Source: Candidatus Helarchaeota archaeon | Lineage (GTDB): Archaea > Asgardarchaeota > Lokiarchaeia > Helarchaeales > HEL-GB-A | Reading direction: 5' to 3' | Assembly: GCA_013375405.1 (NCBI GenBank) | Contig: JABXJU010000012.1 | Location: forward strand, 1-37,367 | Length of the DNA stretch: 37,367 bases | Part shown: positions 8,595 to 17,590 of the stretch, piece by piece | How positions within the stretch are numbered: position 1 is the stretch's first letter | How the letters are laid out: every line of letters begins with the position of its first letter | Notes under the pieces: model-generated | Seen by the model: only the letters and a program-made list of their open reading frames with translations | Told to the model about the DNA's origin: nothing | Database searches by the model: none | Made by a program: the position numbers and the translations under genes

Positions 8595-8778
8595 AGTAGG
8601 CAAAAAGTTTCGGGTATGTAGGTTCAAGCCTCGATTTTTCTTAGGTTTAGTTGGGATAATTTTGATAACGGCGGGGATCTTACTATTTTTGCAAAATTTT
8701 GGAATAAATGTGAATCTTGCATGGAAGTTTTGGCCAGTGGTACTCATTATCATTGGGATAAATTTATTGTATAGGTAG
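8569..8778 (+). CDS. Small membrane protein, LiaF/DUF5668-like transmembrane hairpin
   Basis: A 69-residue protein with a basic head and two membrane segments (FFLGLVGIILITAGILLFLQ and FWPVVLIIIGINLLYR) joined by a short loop, with the FWP..LI..G pattern of LiaF-type transmembrane domains. The start is set by AGGAGG at 8559-8564 just before ATG 8569. It could anchor pathway enzymes at the membrane, but nothing in the sequence proves this. Confidence 0.7.
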   Translation: MKFIKVPNKVGKKFRVCRFKPRFFLGLVGIILITAGILLFLQNFGINVNLAWKFWPVVLIIIGINLLYR

Positions 8779-8783
8779 GAACA

Positions 8784-9716
8784 ATGATAGCATTTCTATA
8801 TCCAGGACAAGGGTCCCAATTCGTGGGAATGTGCATGGATTTTTATTTTCATTTTGATAAAGCGAGGAAATTGCTTGATGAGGCCAATGAAATCTTAGGA
8901 ATAAACATAACTAGAATTATGTTTAACGGTCCTGACCAAGAATTAAAAGAAACCAAAAATGCTCAAGTAGCAATCTTTTTACATAGCATGGTTGTAAGCT
9001 CGCTTTTATTTGAAGAAGGAATTGTTCCTAATTACATTGCAGGACACAGCCTTGGTGAACATTCCGCACTAGTCATCGCAGGTGTGATATCATTAGGGGA
9101 CGGGTTAAAACTCATTCGTCTACGTGGAGAGCTAATGACGGAAGCCGGTATTCATAGCCCTGGCAAGATGGCTGCTATTATTGGACTATCCTTTGATAGG
9201 GTAAATGAAATCTGTAAAAATGTCTCATCAAATAATGTCATTGTAAACATAGCGAATCATAATACATCATCACAAGTTGTTGTTTCTGGTGAGTCAGAAG
9301 GGGTCAGAAATGTATGTGAAATAGCAATCAATTCTGGGGCGAAACGAGTGGTTTTTTTACCTGTAAGTGGCGCATTTCATTCATCCTTGATGGAGGAGGC
9401 ACAACAAAGTTTTCAGAACGTATTAGAAAACATAAAAATAAGAGAGCCAGAATTTCCTATAGTAACTAATACTTCTGCAGAAGTTATATTTAAGAAAGAA
9501 AAAATAAAAGAAGAGCTTAGAAATACTATGCTCTCTCCTGTTAGATGGTTTGAATCTATGCAAAGAATGTACGAACTTGGAATTGATACATTTGTCGAAG
9601 TCGGGCCTGGTAAAATATTAAAAGGTTTACTACTTGAGATAGACCGGAAAAGGAAAGTTTTTTCTACTTTTGACGTCAAACAGTTTCATTACACTATGAA
9701 AGGCTTAAAAAGCTAA
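8784..9716 (+). CDS. fabD: Malonyl-CoA:ACP malonyltransferase
   Basis: A 310-residue acyltransferase with PGQGSQ near the N-terminus, the nucleophile Ser89 in GHSLGEHSAL, Arg114 in the IRLRGELM segment, and His199 in PVSGAFHSSLM. It loads malonyl groups from CoA onto the ACPs. Length and motifs fit FabD well. Its position in the operon suggests a pathway-dedicated copy. A decayed start of a second copy lies at 32955. Confidence 0.95.
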   Translation: MIAFLYPGQGSQFVGMCMDFYFHFDKARKLLDEANEILGINITRIMFNGPDQELKETKNAQVAIFLHSMVVSSLLFEEGIVPNYIAGHSLGEHSALVIAGVISLGDGLKLIRLRGELMTEAGIHSPGKMAAIIGLSFDRVNEICKNVSSNNVIVNIANHNTSSQVVVSGESEGVRNVCEIAINSGAKRVVFLPVSGAFHSSLMEEAQQSFQNVLENIKIREPEFPIVTNTSAEVIFKKEKIKEELRNTMLSPVRWFESMQRMYELGIDTFVEVGPGKILKGLLLEIDRKRKVFSTFDVKQFHYTMKGLKS

Positions 9717-9722
9717 GAATCT

Positions 9723-10880
9723 ATGAATAAAGCAGTAGTAACAGGAATAGGTTTGGTGACATCAGCAGGCATAGGGAAGGAATCCTTCTTCAGTAGTGTT
9801 CAAGAAGGGAAAGGAGGTGTTTCTAAAATTACACTTTTTGATACTTCAAGATATTTCTGCAAAGAGGCGGGTGAAATAAAGGACATTTCTGGTACTAAAG
9901 ACAGAGCTTATACTTTTTTAAAAAAAGTGATAGATGAAGCATTGATTGATGCAAACATTGAAAGAATTTCCTTGACGGACAAAAACACTACACTTTTTAT
10001 CGGTACAACACATGGCTCCCTTATTGGTTGGGAGAATTGGTACAGGAGATTAGATGAATCCGATTCTTATTTTCTTCCATTGGAAAATTTATCCCTTAGG
10101 TGTCAGAGAGATCTTGGATTGAAAAATAATGGTTTAACAATTTCTACTGCTTGTACTTCTTCTACAATTGCTTTGGGGTTGGGGCTTTTGGCGATAAGGA
10201 ACAATAAAGCAGATATATCTATTGTTGGAGGTGTGGATGTTTTAAACGAATTTATTTTTGCAGGTTTTCATTCATTACGAGCATTGACTACTAATTGTTG
10301 CAAACCTTTTGATAAAAGTAGAGATGGACTGATCTTAGGGGAAGGGGCCGCTGTGCTTGTTATAGAAAACTTGGATCATGCTAAAAAACGCAATGCTAAA
10401 ATCTATTGTGAGTTAAAAGGATTTTCCACTTGTTCAGATGCCAGACATTTTACAGCACCGGATTTTGCTGGTGAAGGTATTTACAGATGTATTAAAGATG
10501 CTTTGAAGGACGCTGATGTAAAAGTTGAGGAAGTATCTTATATTAATGCTCATGGCACAGGCACAGAACATAATGACAGAGCAGAGTGCATTGCTATAAA
10601 AAAGTTATTTGGGAAATATGCATTTAAAGTTCCTATTAGTTCGACTAAGCCCATTCTTGGTCATACAAGTGGTGCGTGTGGTGTAATTGAGGCTGCTTTG
10701 TGCGCTCTTTGTATTGAAAGATCTTTTATACCACCCACGGTCAATTTTGAATTTCCTGAAAAAGATTTTCCTTTTGACTTTGTTCCTGGAAAAGGCCGGA
10801 AAAAGTTTCTAGATGTAGCAATCTCTACAAATGCTGCTTTTGGAGGAAATAATGCCTGTATCGTCCTTAAACGGATTTAA
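9723..10880 (+). CDS. 3-oxoacyl-ACP synthase, complete catalytic triad (KS partner of short CLF)
   Basis: A 385-residue FabF-like enzyme, slightly short for the family. Cys144 lies in STACTSSTIALG, His277 in AHGTGTEHND, His314 in STKPILGHTSGACG; the C-terminal motif reads AAFGGNNA. The next gene, a Cys-less KS-fold protein, starts inside its 3' end, so the two are likely made in equal amounts and form a KS/CLF heterodimer, as in type II polyketide and aryl polyene systems (pairing inferred). Confidence 0.94.
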   Translation: MNKAVVTGIGLVTSAGIGKESFFSSVQEGKGGVSKITLFDTSRYFCKEAGEIKDISGTKDRAYTFLKKVIDEALIDANIERISLTDKNTTLFIGTTHGSLIGWENWYRRLDESDSYFLPLENLSLRCQRDLGLKNNGLTISTACTSSTIALGLGLLAIRNNKADISIVGGVDVLNEFIFAGFHSLRALTTNCCKPFDKSRDGLILGEGAAVLVIENLDHAKKRNAKIYCELKGFSTCSDARHFTAPDFAGEGIYRCIKDALKDADVKVEEVSYINAHGTGTEHNDRAECIAIKKLFGKYAFKVPISSTKPILGHTSGACGVIEAALCALCIERSFIPPTVNFEFPEKDFPFDFVPGKGRKKFLDVAISTNAAFGGNNACIVLKRI

Positions 10881-11781
10881 TCCATTTGCGGTAAGCGGCA
10901 TTGCGCTGTTACTTCCCCCTAAAAACTCGAAGATAATAAATATACAACAAGCTAAGGAAATCTCATTTTTCAACAGATGGGAGAGATTTCGCCAAACAAA
11001 TGACGATGCTAAAATGATGCTTGTGACAACAAAGATAGCACTAGATAATGCGGGAATTGATATTAAGAAGTTTGACAGGACAAGGGTAGGCATCATATTT
11101 GCTACAACTTTTGGCAGTTTCTTAAGCTACGAATCTTTTGAGGAAAGTGTTCTGAACAATAATTTGGAGCCTCATGCGTTTTCTAATTCTTTGGCAAGCA
11201 GTCCGGCATCCGCCATTTCTATATTCTGGGGAATAAAAGGTCCATGTATAACTTTTTCAGTTACACAATGTGCCGAGATAGATGCAATAATTATTGCTGC
11301 AGAATTGCTGAAAAATAAAATTTGTGATATTGTTTTGACAGGTGGATGGTTAAAGCTATCAAAAACCTGCTTACATTATTTCGCTAAGAAGAATTCAATA
11401 TCAGAATCAGCAGTCGTAATTGTTATGGAATCTTTAGAACATTTACAACAAAGGAAGCACTATCCATATACAATAGTAAAAATAGAAAATAACTATCCTA
11501 AGGAAGGAGGCTACATATTTGCAAATGTATCTAAAAACTTTCATAATCAGTTTGAGCCTTCGTTAAATCAAAAGATAATTGATATAAAGTCAATTTTGGA
11601 TTTGGGAAAAACATTCTCTATACCAATTTTTATTTCATTGGCGAAAAGTATAAAATTTGCCTTGGGGAAAAATATGGGAAAGTTTTTAGTGTTACCGCCT
11701 TTTAGGGAAGAGAAGATATGTTTTCTTTGTAAAAATACAATTAAAAGGAGTGTTTGTCATGGAGAAAGTGGTAGAAATTAA
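10852..11781 (+). CDS. Short chain-length-factor-like KS homologue with Gln at the active site
   Basis: About 309 residues from ATG 10852, chosen over the upstream ATG 10831 because TGGAGGA sits just before it. It starts inside the preceding KS gene. The fold follows the N-terminal half of ketosynthases (FNPFAVSGIALL; GIIFATTFGSFLSYE; GPCITFSVTQCAEID). At the Cys position there is Gln139, as in chain length factors of aromatic type II synthases. The C-terminal half with both His motifs is missing, matching the short Ketoacyl-synt_2-type CLFs of aryl polyene clusters. The C-terminus beyond residue 200 is divergent. A chain-length or priming role is inferred. Confidence 0.82.
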   Translation: MPVSSLNGFNPFAVSGIALLLPPKNSKIINIQQAKEISFFNRWERFRQTNDDAKMMLVTTKIALDNAGIDIKKFDRTRVGIIFATTFGSFLSYESFEESVLNNNLEPHAFSNSLASSPASAISIFWGIKGPCITFSVTQCAEIDAIIIAAELLKNKICDIVLTGGWLKLSKTCLHYFAKKNSISESAVVIVMESLEHLQQRKHYPYTIVKIENNYPKEGGYIFANVSKNFHNQFEPSLNQKIIDIKSILDLGKTFSIPIFISLAKSIKFALGKNMGKFLVLPPFREEKICFLCKNTIKRSVCHGESGRN

Positions 11782-12445
11782 AGATATCGAGAAGACATAT
11801 TATCTTGGAAAAACAGAAATAAAAGCATTACAGGGAATAAATTTGCAAATAAAGAATAAAGGAAAATTCATATGTATCTGCGGACCTTCGGGTAGTGGGA
11901 AAACAACCTTGCTTAATCTCATTGGATGCTTGGATAGACCTACCAGAGGAGATATAACGGTTTTAGACATGCAAGTATTAGCACTTTCAGATACTAAATT
12001 GTCTGAACTAAGGAATCGACATATTGGGTTTATTTTTCAGACATTTAACCTTATACCAGTACTTAGCGCATATGAAAATGTAGAATATCCACTTTTGATC
12101 CAGGGAGTGAGTGGCCGCGAAAGAAAAAAGAGAGTCTTGCAGATGTTAGAGGAAGTTAGGCTGATAGAGTTCAAAAATCACAGGCCCGATGAGCTTTCTG
12201 GTGGACAGAGACAGAGAGTTTCTATAGCACGTGCTTTAGTGACTTTGCCGGAGATTGTCCTGGCTGATGAACCAACGGCAAATTTAGATACGATGACCGG
12301 TGAAGCAATACTTGAACTTATGCGTAAAATAAGCAAAGAACATTTAATCACATTTATCTTTTCGACGCATGACCATAAAATTCTTAATTATGCCGAGAAA
12401 ATTTATTACTTGCGAGACGGAAAAATATCACTCAAAGAGGGGTAA
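11759..12445 (+). CDS. LolD/MacB-type ABC transporter ATPase
   Basis: About 228 residues from ATG 11759, preceded by AAAAGGAG; an in-frame GTG at 11750 is less well placed. Walker A is GPSGSGKTT, the Q-loop region FQTFNLIPVLSAYENVE, the signature LSGGQRQRVSIARAL, Walker B VLADEPTANLD, and the switch STHDHKI. The family powers FtsX-type permeases, including lipoprotein release by LolCDE. It overlaps the CLF gene and precedes the matching permease. Confidence 0.93.
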   Translation: MEKVVEIKDIEKTYYLGKTEIKALQGINLQIKNKGKFICICGPSGSGKTTLLNLIGCLDRPTRGDITVLDMQVLALSDTKLSELRNRHIGFIFQTFNLIPVLSAYENVEYPLLIQGVSGRERKKRVLQMLEEVRLIEFKNHRPDELSGGQRQRVSIARALVTLPEIVLADEPTANLDTMTGEAILELMRKISKEHLITFIFSTHDHKILNYAEKIYYLRDGKISLKEG

Positions 12446-12465
12446 TATGTGGAGGATTAATAAAA

Positions 12466-13686
12466 ATGAATAAGATTTTTTCATTAGCACTAAGAAATAT
12501 TTTTCGAAATAAACGGCGTACCACATTAACTTTCCTTGCAATTATCTCCGGTATGGTTGCCTTGGTCGTTTTCGGTGGTTTTGTTCATTTTTCATTTTGG
12601 GGATTAAGGGAGTCAACAATCAGATCGCAGTTAGGCCATATACAGATATACAAAAAAGGATATTCTCAAGAAGGCTTAGAGAACCGCTTGGAATATTTAA
12701 TTGACAATTTTAGCGAAGTTGAAGAAGAATTGGTAAAAATGGCTAATATAGAAACTTCCGCTCCAAGACTTTCATTCGCTGGGCTTATAAGTAGTGGTGA
12801 AAATACACATACCTGTTTGGGAATAGGTGGCGTTCATGAAAAGGAATCTAAGTTAGCGACTTTTGAAGCATTGGTAGAAGGAGAGGATATTTACGGGGAA
12901 GATGAAGCAGTGATTGGAAATATGCTAAAAAAGTCGTTGGGAGTAGAGATAGATGATTATGTAACATTATTGACGATGACGGTCGATGGTTCTATTAATG
13001 CTGTAGATGTAAAAGTCGTTGGGGTATCTCAAAGTGGTTCCCGGGAGTATGATTCTGTTGCGGTCAAACTTCCCCTTACGACAGTCCAGAGACTGTTGAA
13101 CACAAATTCTGTGGAAAAAATTCTACTCCTTCTTGATAAAACAGAACATACAGATGGTATGGCAACTCAGCTCACAGATATATTTGAAGCCAAAAAATTT
13201 AATTTAGAACTAAAGAGATGGGATGAACTTGCGAATTTTTATCGTAGTGTTGTTCGTCTGTATTCAGGGATATTTAGTGTAATGAAGGTCATAATTGCTC
13301 TGATTGTTTTTTTCAGCATCGCTAATACAATGACTATGTCAATTTTTGAACGGACAAGGGAAATAGGGACTATCAGGGCTATCGGAACAAAAAAATCCAC
13401 AACAATATTACTCTTTTTCACTGAAGGATTTCTTATTGGGGTAATCGGAGGAATGCTGGGAATAATCACAGGCATAGTTGTTGCGACTGTTATAAATATA
13501 ACTGGAGGAATTTATATACCTCCCCCACCGATGATGACACAGGGATACAGTGCACTTATTTTGATAGTGCCTAAGGTGGTAATATATTCTTATATTTCTA
13601 CGGTCTTGGTTTCTATAGTTTCAAGTTTCTATCCCGCTTTCAGAGCAGCAAACCTCAATGTAGTTGATGCATTGCGTCATACATAA
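12466..13686 (+). CDS. LolC/LolE-like FtsX-family permease
   Basis: A 406-residue permease with one N-terminal membrane segment, a large periplasmic domain (about residues 45-265), and three C-terminal membrane segments of the FtsX type, including the ERTREIGTIRAIGTKKS loop. GGAGG precedes the start. With a single permease gene the transporter is probably a homodimer. Next to a LolA-like carrier and a barrel, it may extract the finished lipid from the inner membrane instead of lipoproteins (inference). Aryl polyene clusters normally use an MMPL pump here. Confidence 0.9.
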   Translation: MNKIFSLALRNIFRNKRRTTLTFLAIISGMVALVVFGGFVHFSFWGLRESTIRSQLGHIQIYKKGYSQEGLENRLEYLIDNFSEVEEELVKMANIETSAPRLSFAGLISSGENTHTCLGIGGVHEKESKLATFEALVEGEDIYGEDEAVIGNMLKKSLGVEIDDYVTLLTMTVDGSINAVDVKVVGVSQSGSREYDSVAVKLPLTTVQRLLNTNSVEKILLLLDKTEHTDGMATQLTDIFEAKKFNLELKRWDELANFYRSVVRLYSGIFSVMKVIIALIVFFSIANTMTMSIFERTREIGTIRAIGTKKSTTILLFFTEGFLIGVIGGMLGIITGIVVATVINITGGIYIPPPPMMTQGYSALILIVPKVVIYSYISTVLVSIVSSFYPAFRAANLNVVDALRHT

Positions 13687-14430
13687 ATGGAGGATTTTGT
13701 GGAGAGAATAATCTTTTTATTTTTTCTAGTTTTAATAGTAAATAATTTTGGTTTTGCACTTTCTCCTGCTGAAGAAATATTGAAAAAGGTTGATGAGATA
13801 AGAGCCCCTTCGAAACACTTTGTTTGTGACTTGGAAATAATATCGCGAAAAGACGGGAAAAAAATCACCAAAAAATTTAAACTTTTTGTCGGAGATGAAA
13901 CAAAATCTCTGGTTAAATTTCTTTATCCGCCTGCTGATAAGGGTAAATTTTTACTTATGGTTGGTGAAAATCTTTGGTTTTACACGCAAGGGATAAGAAA
14001 ACCAATACGGATTACTCCACAGCAGAGACTCTTAGGAGAAGTTTCTAATGGAGATGTAGCAAGGGTTGTTTATTCAATTGATTATAGCCCCGTCTCTATT
14101 AGCGAAATGGAGACGGATAATAAAAAGATGTATAAATTACAACTTGTAGCCAAATGTAAAAGTGCTGCTTACGGAAAAATCGCACTATTAATAGAAAAAG
14201 AAACTTTTAACCCATACAAAGCTGAATTTTATGCAATTAGCGGTAAGTGGCTAAAAACGGCATATTATAAGAATTATGAATTGATACTAGGAAAGAAAAG
14301 ACCTACGGAAATGGAGATAATTGACGAGCTTCGCAAGAATGAATCATCTATTATGAAATATAGCAATTTTGAGATAAAAAGATTTCCTGACTATTATTTT
14401 CAAAAAACTCATCTGAAATATCTTCGATGA
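13687..14430 (+). CDS. LolA-like periplasmic lipid carrier (outer membrane lipoprotein-sorting family)
   Basis: A 247-residue protein with a hydrophobic N-terminus (IIFLFFLVLIVNNFGFALS), then the LolA_like pattern: EEILKKVDEIRAPSKHFVCD, FKLFVGDETKSLVKFLYP, GKFLLMVGENLWFYTQGIRKP, and RITPQQRLLGEVSNGDVARV. These half-barrel proteins shuttle lipids or lipoproteins across the periplasm; members occur in aryl polyene and hopanoid/MMPL loci. It starts directly after the permease stop and overlaps the barrel gene by 4 bases, forming an export set. Confidence 0.88.
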   Translation: MEDFVERIIFLFFLVLIVNNFGFALSPAEEILKKVDEIRAPSKHFVCDLEIISRKDGKKITKKFKLFVGDETKSLVKFLYPPADKGKFLLMVGENLWFYTQGIRKPIRITPQQRLLGEVSNGDVARVVYSIDYSPVSISEMETDNKKMYKLQLVAKCKSAAYGKIALLIEKETFNPYKAEFYAISGKWLKTAYYKNYELILGKKRPTEMEIIDELRKNESSIMKYSNFEIKRFPDYYFQKTHLKYLR

Positions 14431-15731
14431 AACCAATAAAAAAATTAAATTGTCCTCTATTTCTTGGTTGCCTATTTTTACTTATTTTATATTTTAACAT
14501 TGCTTTCTGTATGGATGTTCAATATTACGGTTCTTTTGTGGTGAGATTTGTCGAAAATAAATTCAGAAAAGATAATCCGCTTAATCCTGATTTTAAGGTA
14601 TTCGATCTCCCTGAACGGGAAAGTAAGATTTATTTAAATCTTTTTATGAATTTGTATTTTAATGAGAACTTCGGATTTACGTTGAAAACGAGGCCAACGT
14701 GGATTAAAAAAGGAAATAAAGAAATGGGAAAAAATTATCTGGACAATGCTTATCTCAATTTCAATTTAGGGAAGGGTCTATTCTTGTCTATGGGGAAGGA
14801 AAATTTGATTAGAGGTGTAGGGTTTAGCTATTACCCATCTGACTTTTTTAGCGAAAAGAAAGAAATAGATTTTACCTTAAAAGAAGAAGAACAGAGGTCT
14901 GACCGGGAAGGAAATTATATTATACGGAGTGAACTCTTATTAGAAAATGTAACTCTAACAACAGTCATAGCACCTGAAATCGATAATCTGCAAGAAGAAA
15001 ACACACGAGCAGAATTTAAATTTTCTACCTTGCTATATGATACCGACTTATCTATATCCTATTTCCATTCAAATTATGGAAGGATAGGATTCAACATATC
15101 CAGGGTAGTTGGACAAAAATTTGAAGTCCATAGTGGGTTAGGAGTTCGATTTGATAGCGATAGAAAATATTTGCGAAAAAAAGGCGAGATTGGTTTACCC
15201 GGCAGTGGAATTTTTGAATATGAGATATATGAGCCAGAAGATGAAGAAAAAGTTTTTCTAAGAGGACTCATCGGGGGACACTACACATCTGTAAATAAGA
15301 CTAATTACATCGTAGAATATTTTTATAATCAAGATGGATATGATGGGAACGAGTGGAAAGAATTTTTTACAATAATTAAGGATAATAACAACAAACTAAT
15401 GTCACCACCAAACGGTTTTTCCGAAGATTTATTCAAATTTAATCTTTCTTTAGCGAACTCCTTGATGACGTATCGATATTTAAGGCGACATTATTTATTT
15501 GTTCGCGTCTGGAATCCTGAAATTTATAATAAATTCGGCGTTACCTGTGGTATATTACTGAACCTTGAAGATAAAAGTTTTGTTATCTTACCAACAGTCG
15601 ACTACAAATTGATAAGGGATTTTATGATGTTGAGGTTTGGAGCGGCTGTATTTAAGGGCGATGGAGAATCAGAATTCGGTCTGTCTCCCATGAAAAATTA
15701 TTATTATTTTGAAACAAGAATCTTCTTTTAG
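14427..15731 (+). CDS. Predicted outer-membrane beta-barrel protein
   Basis: A 434-residue protein with a signal peptide (hydrophobic residues about 10-27, cleavage near FCMD) and many alternating aromatic/polar strands ending in Phe (NYYYFETRIFF), the usual barrel C-terminus. It resembles DUF1302-type barrels associated with LolA-like and MMPL genes, by arrangement and not by a firm motif. It could be the outer-membrane receiver of the exported product. Family unassigned. Confidence 0.7.
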   Translation: MKPIKKLNCPLFLGCLFLLILYFNIAFCMDVQYYGSFVVRFVENKFRKDNPLNPDFKVFDLPERESKIYLNLFMNLYFNENFGFTLKTRPTWIKKGNKEMGKNYLDNAYLNFNLGKGLFLSMGKENLIRGVGFSYYPSDFFSEKKEIDFTLKEEEQRSDREGNYIIRSELLLENVTLTTVIAPEIDNLQEENTRAEFKFSTLLYDTDLSISYFHSNYGRIGFNISRVVGQKFEVHSGLGVRFDSDRKYLRKKGEIGLPGSGIFEYEIYEPEDEEKVFLRGLIGGHYTSVNKTNYIVEYFYNQDGYDGNEWKEFFTIIKDNNNKLMSPPNGFSEDLFKFNLSLANSLMTYRYLRRHYLFVRVWNPEIYNKFGVTCGILLNLEDKSFVILPTVDYKLIRDFMMLRFGAAVFKGDGESEFGLSPMKNYYYFETRIFF

Positions 15732-15733
15732 GG

Positions 15734-16129
15734 ATGAAAATGATCAGTGGGATAGGGGTAGATATAATACAAGTCAATCGGATCAAAAAGGCGATAGAGA
15801 ATAGTGGTGATGGATTCATCAATAAGGTATTCACTAAGGGAGAACAGGAATGCTGTAGGGAGAAAAAAAATATATATCAGCATTTGGCCGCGCGGTTTGC
15901 TGGTAAAGAAGCAGTTTTGAAAGCCTTTAATCTTGGATGGAGTAGTGTTGATTGGAAGAGTATAGAAATAGAAAATGACGCCACGGGCGCACCCCGGGTA
16001 ATTTTACACAACCGCATGAAAGAGATATGCGACGAAAAGTATGTTGATAAAATATTCTTTTCTTTATCACACTTTGGTTCTTATGCGGTTGCAGTTGTAA
16101 TCCTTCAAACTTGGACCAAAAATGAATGA
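15734..16129 (+). CDS. acpS: Holo-ACP synthase (phosphopantetheinyl transferase)
   Basis: A 131-residue AcpS. Metal-binding Asp10 is in GIGVDIIQVNRI and Glu59 in ARFAGKEAVLKAF; the C-terminal FFSLSHFGSYAVAVV is typical. It attaches phosphopantetheine to Ser of the ACPs at 5267 and 26678. An in-frame ATG two codons downstream is an equally good start. Being inside the operon suggests dedicated ACP activation. Confidence 0.95.
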   Translation: MKMISGIGVDIIQVNRIKKAIENSGDGFINKVFTKGEQECCREKKNIYQHLAARFAGKEAVLKAFNLGWSSVDWKSIEIENDATGAPRVILHNRMKEICDEKYVDKIFFSLSHFGSYAVAVVILQTWTKNE

Positions 16130-17564
16130 GGATATTTTTGAGTTTTTTAAAAGAGTTAAAGCAGGTAGAATTGCAGTAGTTTATAAAGGAGATTATATCT
16201 CCTTTGGTGAGTTAGCAAAAATATCCGAGCAATTGGCATTGTCATTGAAAAAAATTGGATGTAAAAAATCTGCAGTTGTAGGATTTCTATTGAAAGAATC
16301 TCCAGAACTTATTTATTCTCTCTTAGCAGTAGCAAAAATAGGGGGCGCTTTTTTCTCAATCAATGTAAAATATCCAAAAAGAACAATACAGGAGGTCATT
16401 TTAAGAACAGCACCCCAAATACTTATTGTTGACCCTCTATTGATATCTAAATTAGGAATAGTTAAAAATAAGATAAAAAAGTCAGTCAGATTTTCTTCAA
16501 GAATCCACTTGCTGTCATTTGAATTGGACAGAAAAATTTCAAGAGAGAAAGATACATTTGCTATTTTATTTACTTCTGGTACAACCGATACACCTAAGGG
16601 TGTATACCACAGGCAACAGGATTTTATCTTTGTTGGTGAAAGAAGTTTTTCTGCATGGGAAATTAAGCAACAGGAAAGATTTTTGTCCTGTATTCCTCTT
16701 TTTTCTGCTGCTACTTTAGGCTGTATTTTAATTCCAAGTCTTTGTTATGGACAGACACTTGTTCTACCAGAAGGTAGGGGAACAATGTCCTTAGTCAAGG
16801 CGGTCAATGAAGAGAAAACGAGTTTTATTATAGGAACACCGACAAGCTTTATTAAAATTATGAGATTTTTAGATGAAACAAACCAAAAAATTTTGGTAAA
16901 AAAGATTCGTGGCACTGTGACAGGGGCGACTATAGCCAGTAGTTTTGTGCAACAGATGGAGGAAAAAACTGGAATTGAATTATATCCACATTATGGAATG
17001 ACTGAACTGCTCGCCGTAACGTCTGTCTCTACCCATGGTGATTTTAGTACTGTTGGTAAACCTCTAAAGGATATTAACCTCCAAATTGCCAAAAATGGAG
17101 AAGTACTTGTTAAGAGCCCGGCAATGAGCTCAGGTTATCTTGAGAATAATTTATCTCCTTTGGTCAAAGATGGATGGTTTCATACGAAAGATAATGGGAT
17201 GTTGGACAAAAATCGTAATCTAAAAATTCTTGGCAGGATGGATGATATGGTTAATAGAGGAGGGAATAATATTTATCCTTCAGAAATTGAGAATGTTCTT
17301 AAAGAGTGTCGCTTTATTTCTTGCTCGGGGGTAATCGGAGTACCCGATCCTACATATGGAGAGAAAGTTGTAGCATTTGTTGTACCAACAGATAGTCATA
17401 TTAGAAGGGAAAAGATAAGGGCATTTTTGTCTGATCGTTTACCCGTTTTTAAGATACCTGATGAAATTATATTCATTAAAAGGATTCCTAAAACAGAAAG
17501 CGGGAAAGTTGTTAGAAAAGAGTTAAAACTCGGATATGCAAAATTGAGGATGAAGTCAAATTAG
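16122..17564 (+). CDS. Acyl/aryl-AMP ligase (ANL superfamily)
   Basis: A 480-residue adenylating enzyme. The P-loop FTSGTTDTPKG is at about residues 150-160, then YPHYGMTE, GWFHTKDNG, KILGRMDDMVNRGGNNIYPSEIE, and the C-terminal catalytic Lys462 in ESGKVVRKEL. It activates a carboxylic acid as AMP ester and passes it to ACP or CoA. In aryl polyene clusters the homologue loads the aryl starter. No ammonia lyase is present here, so the starter acid must come from general metabolism. It overlaps acpS by 8 bases. Confidence 0.93.
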   Translation: MNEDIFEFFKRVKAGRIAVVYKGDYISFGELAKISEQLALSLKKIGCKKSAVVGFLLKESPELIYSLLAVAKIGGAFFSINVKYPKRTIQEVILRTAPQILIVDPLLISKLGIVKNKIKKSVRFSSRIHLLSFELDRKISREKDTFAILFTSGTTDTPKGVYHRQQDFIFVGERSFSAWEIKQQERFLSCIPLFSAATLGCILIPSLCYGQTLVLPEGRGTMSLVKAVNEEKTSFIIGTPTSFIKIMRFLDETNQKILVKKIRGTVTGATIASSFVQQMEEKTGIELYPHYGMTELLAVTSVSTHGDFSTVGKPLKDINLQIAKNGEVLVKSPAMSSGYLENNLSPLVKDGWFHTKDNGMLDKNRNLKILGRMDDMVNRGGNNIYPSEIENVLKECRFISCSGVIGVPDPTYGEKVVAFVVPTDSHIRREKIRAFLSDRLPVFKIPDEIIFIKRIPKTESGKVVRKELKLGYAKLRMKSN

Positions 17565-17590
17565 TTTATTAAAACAAAGGGGTAAGAAAG

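Noticed and set aside
16519..16719. Small overlapping gene inside the AMP ligase
   Set aside because: It is a shadow frame of the ligase coding sequence without a recognisable domain.
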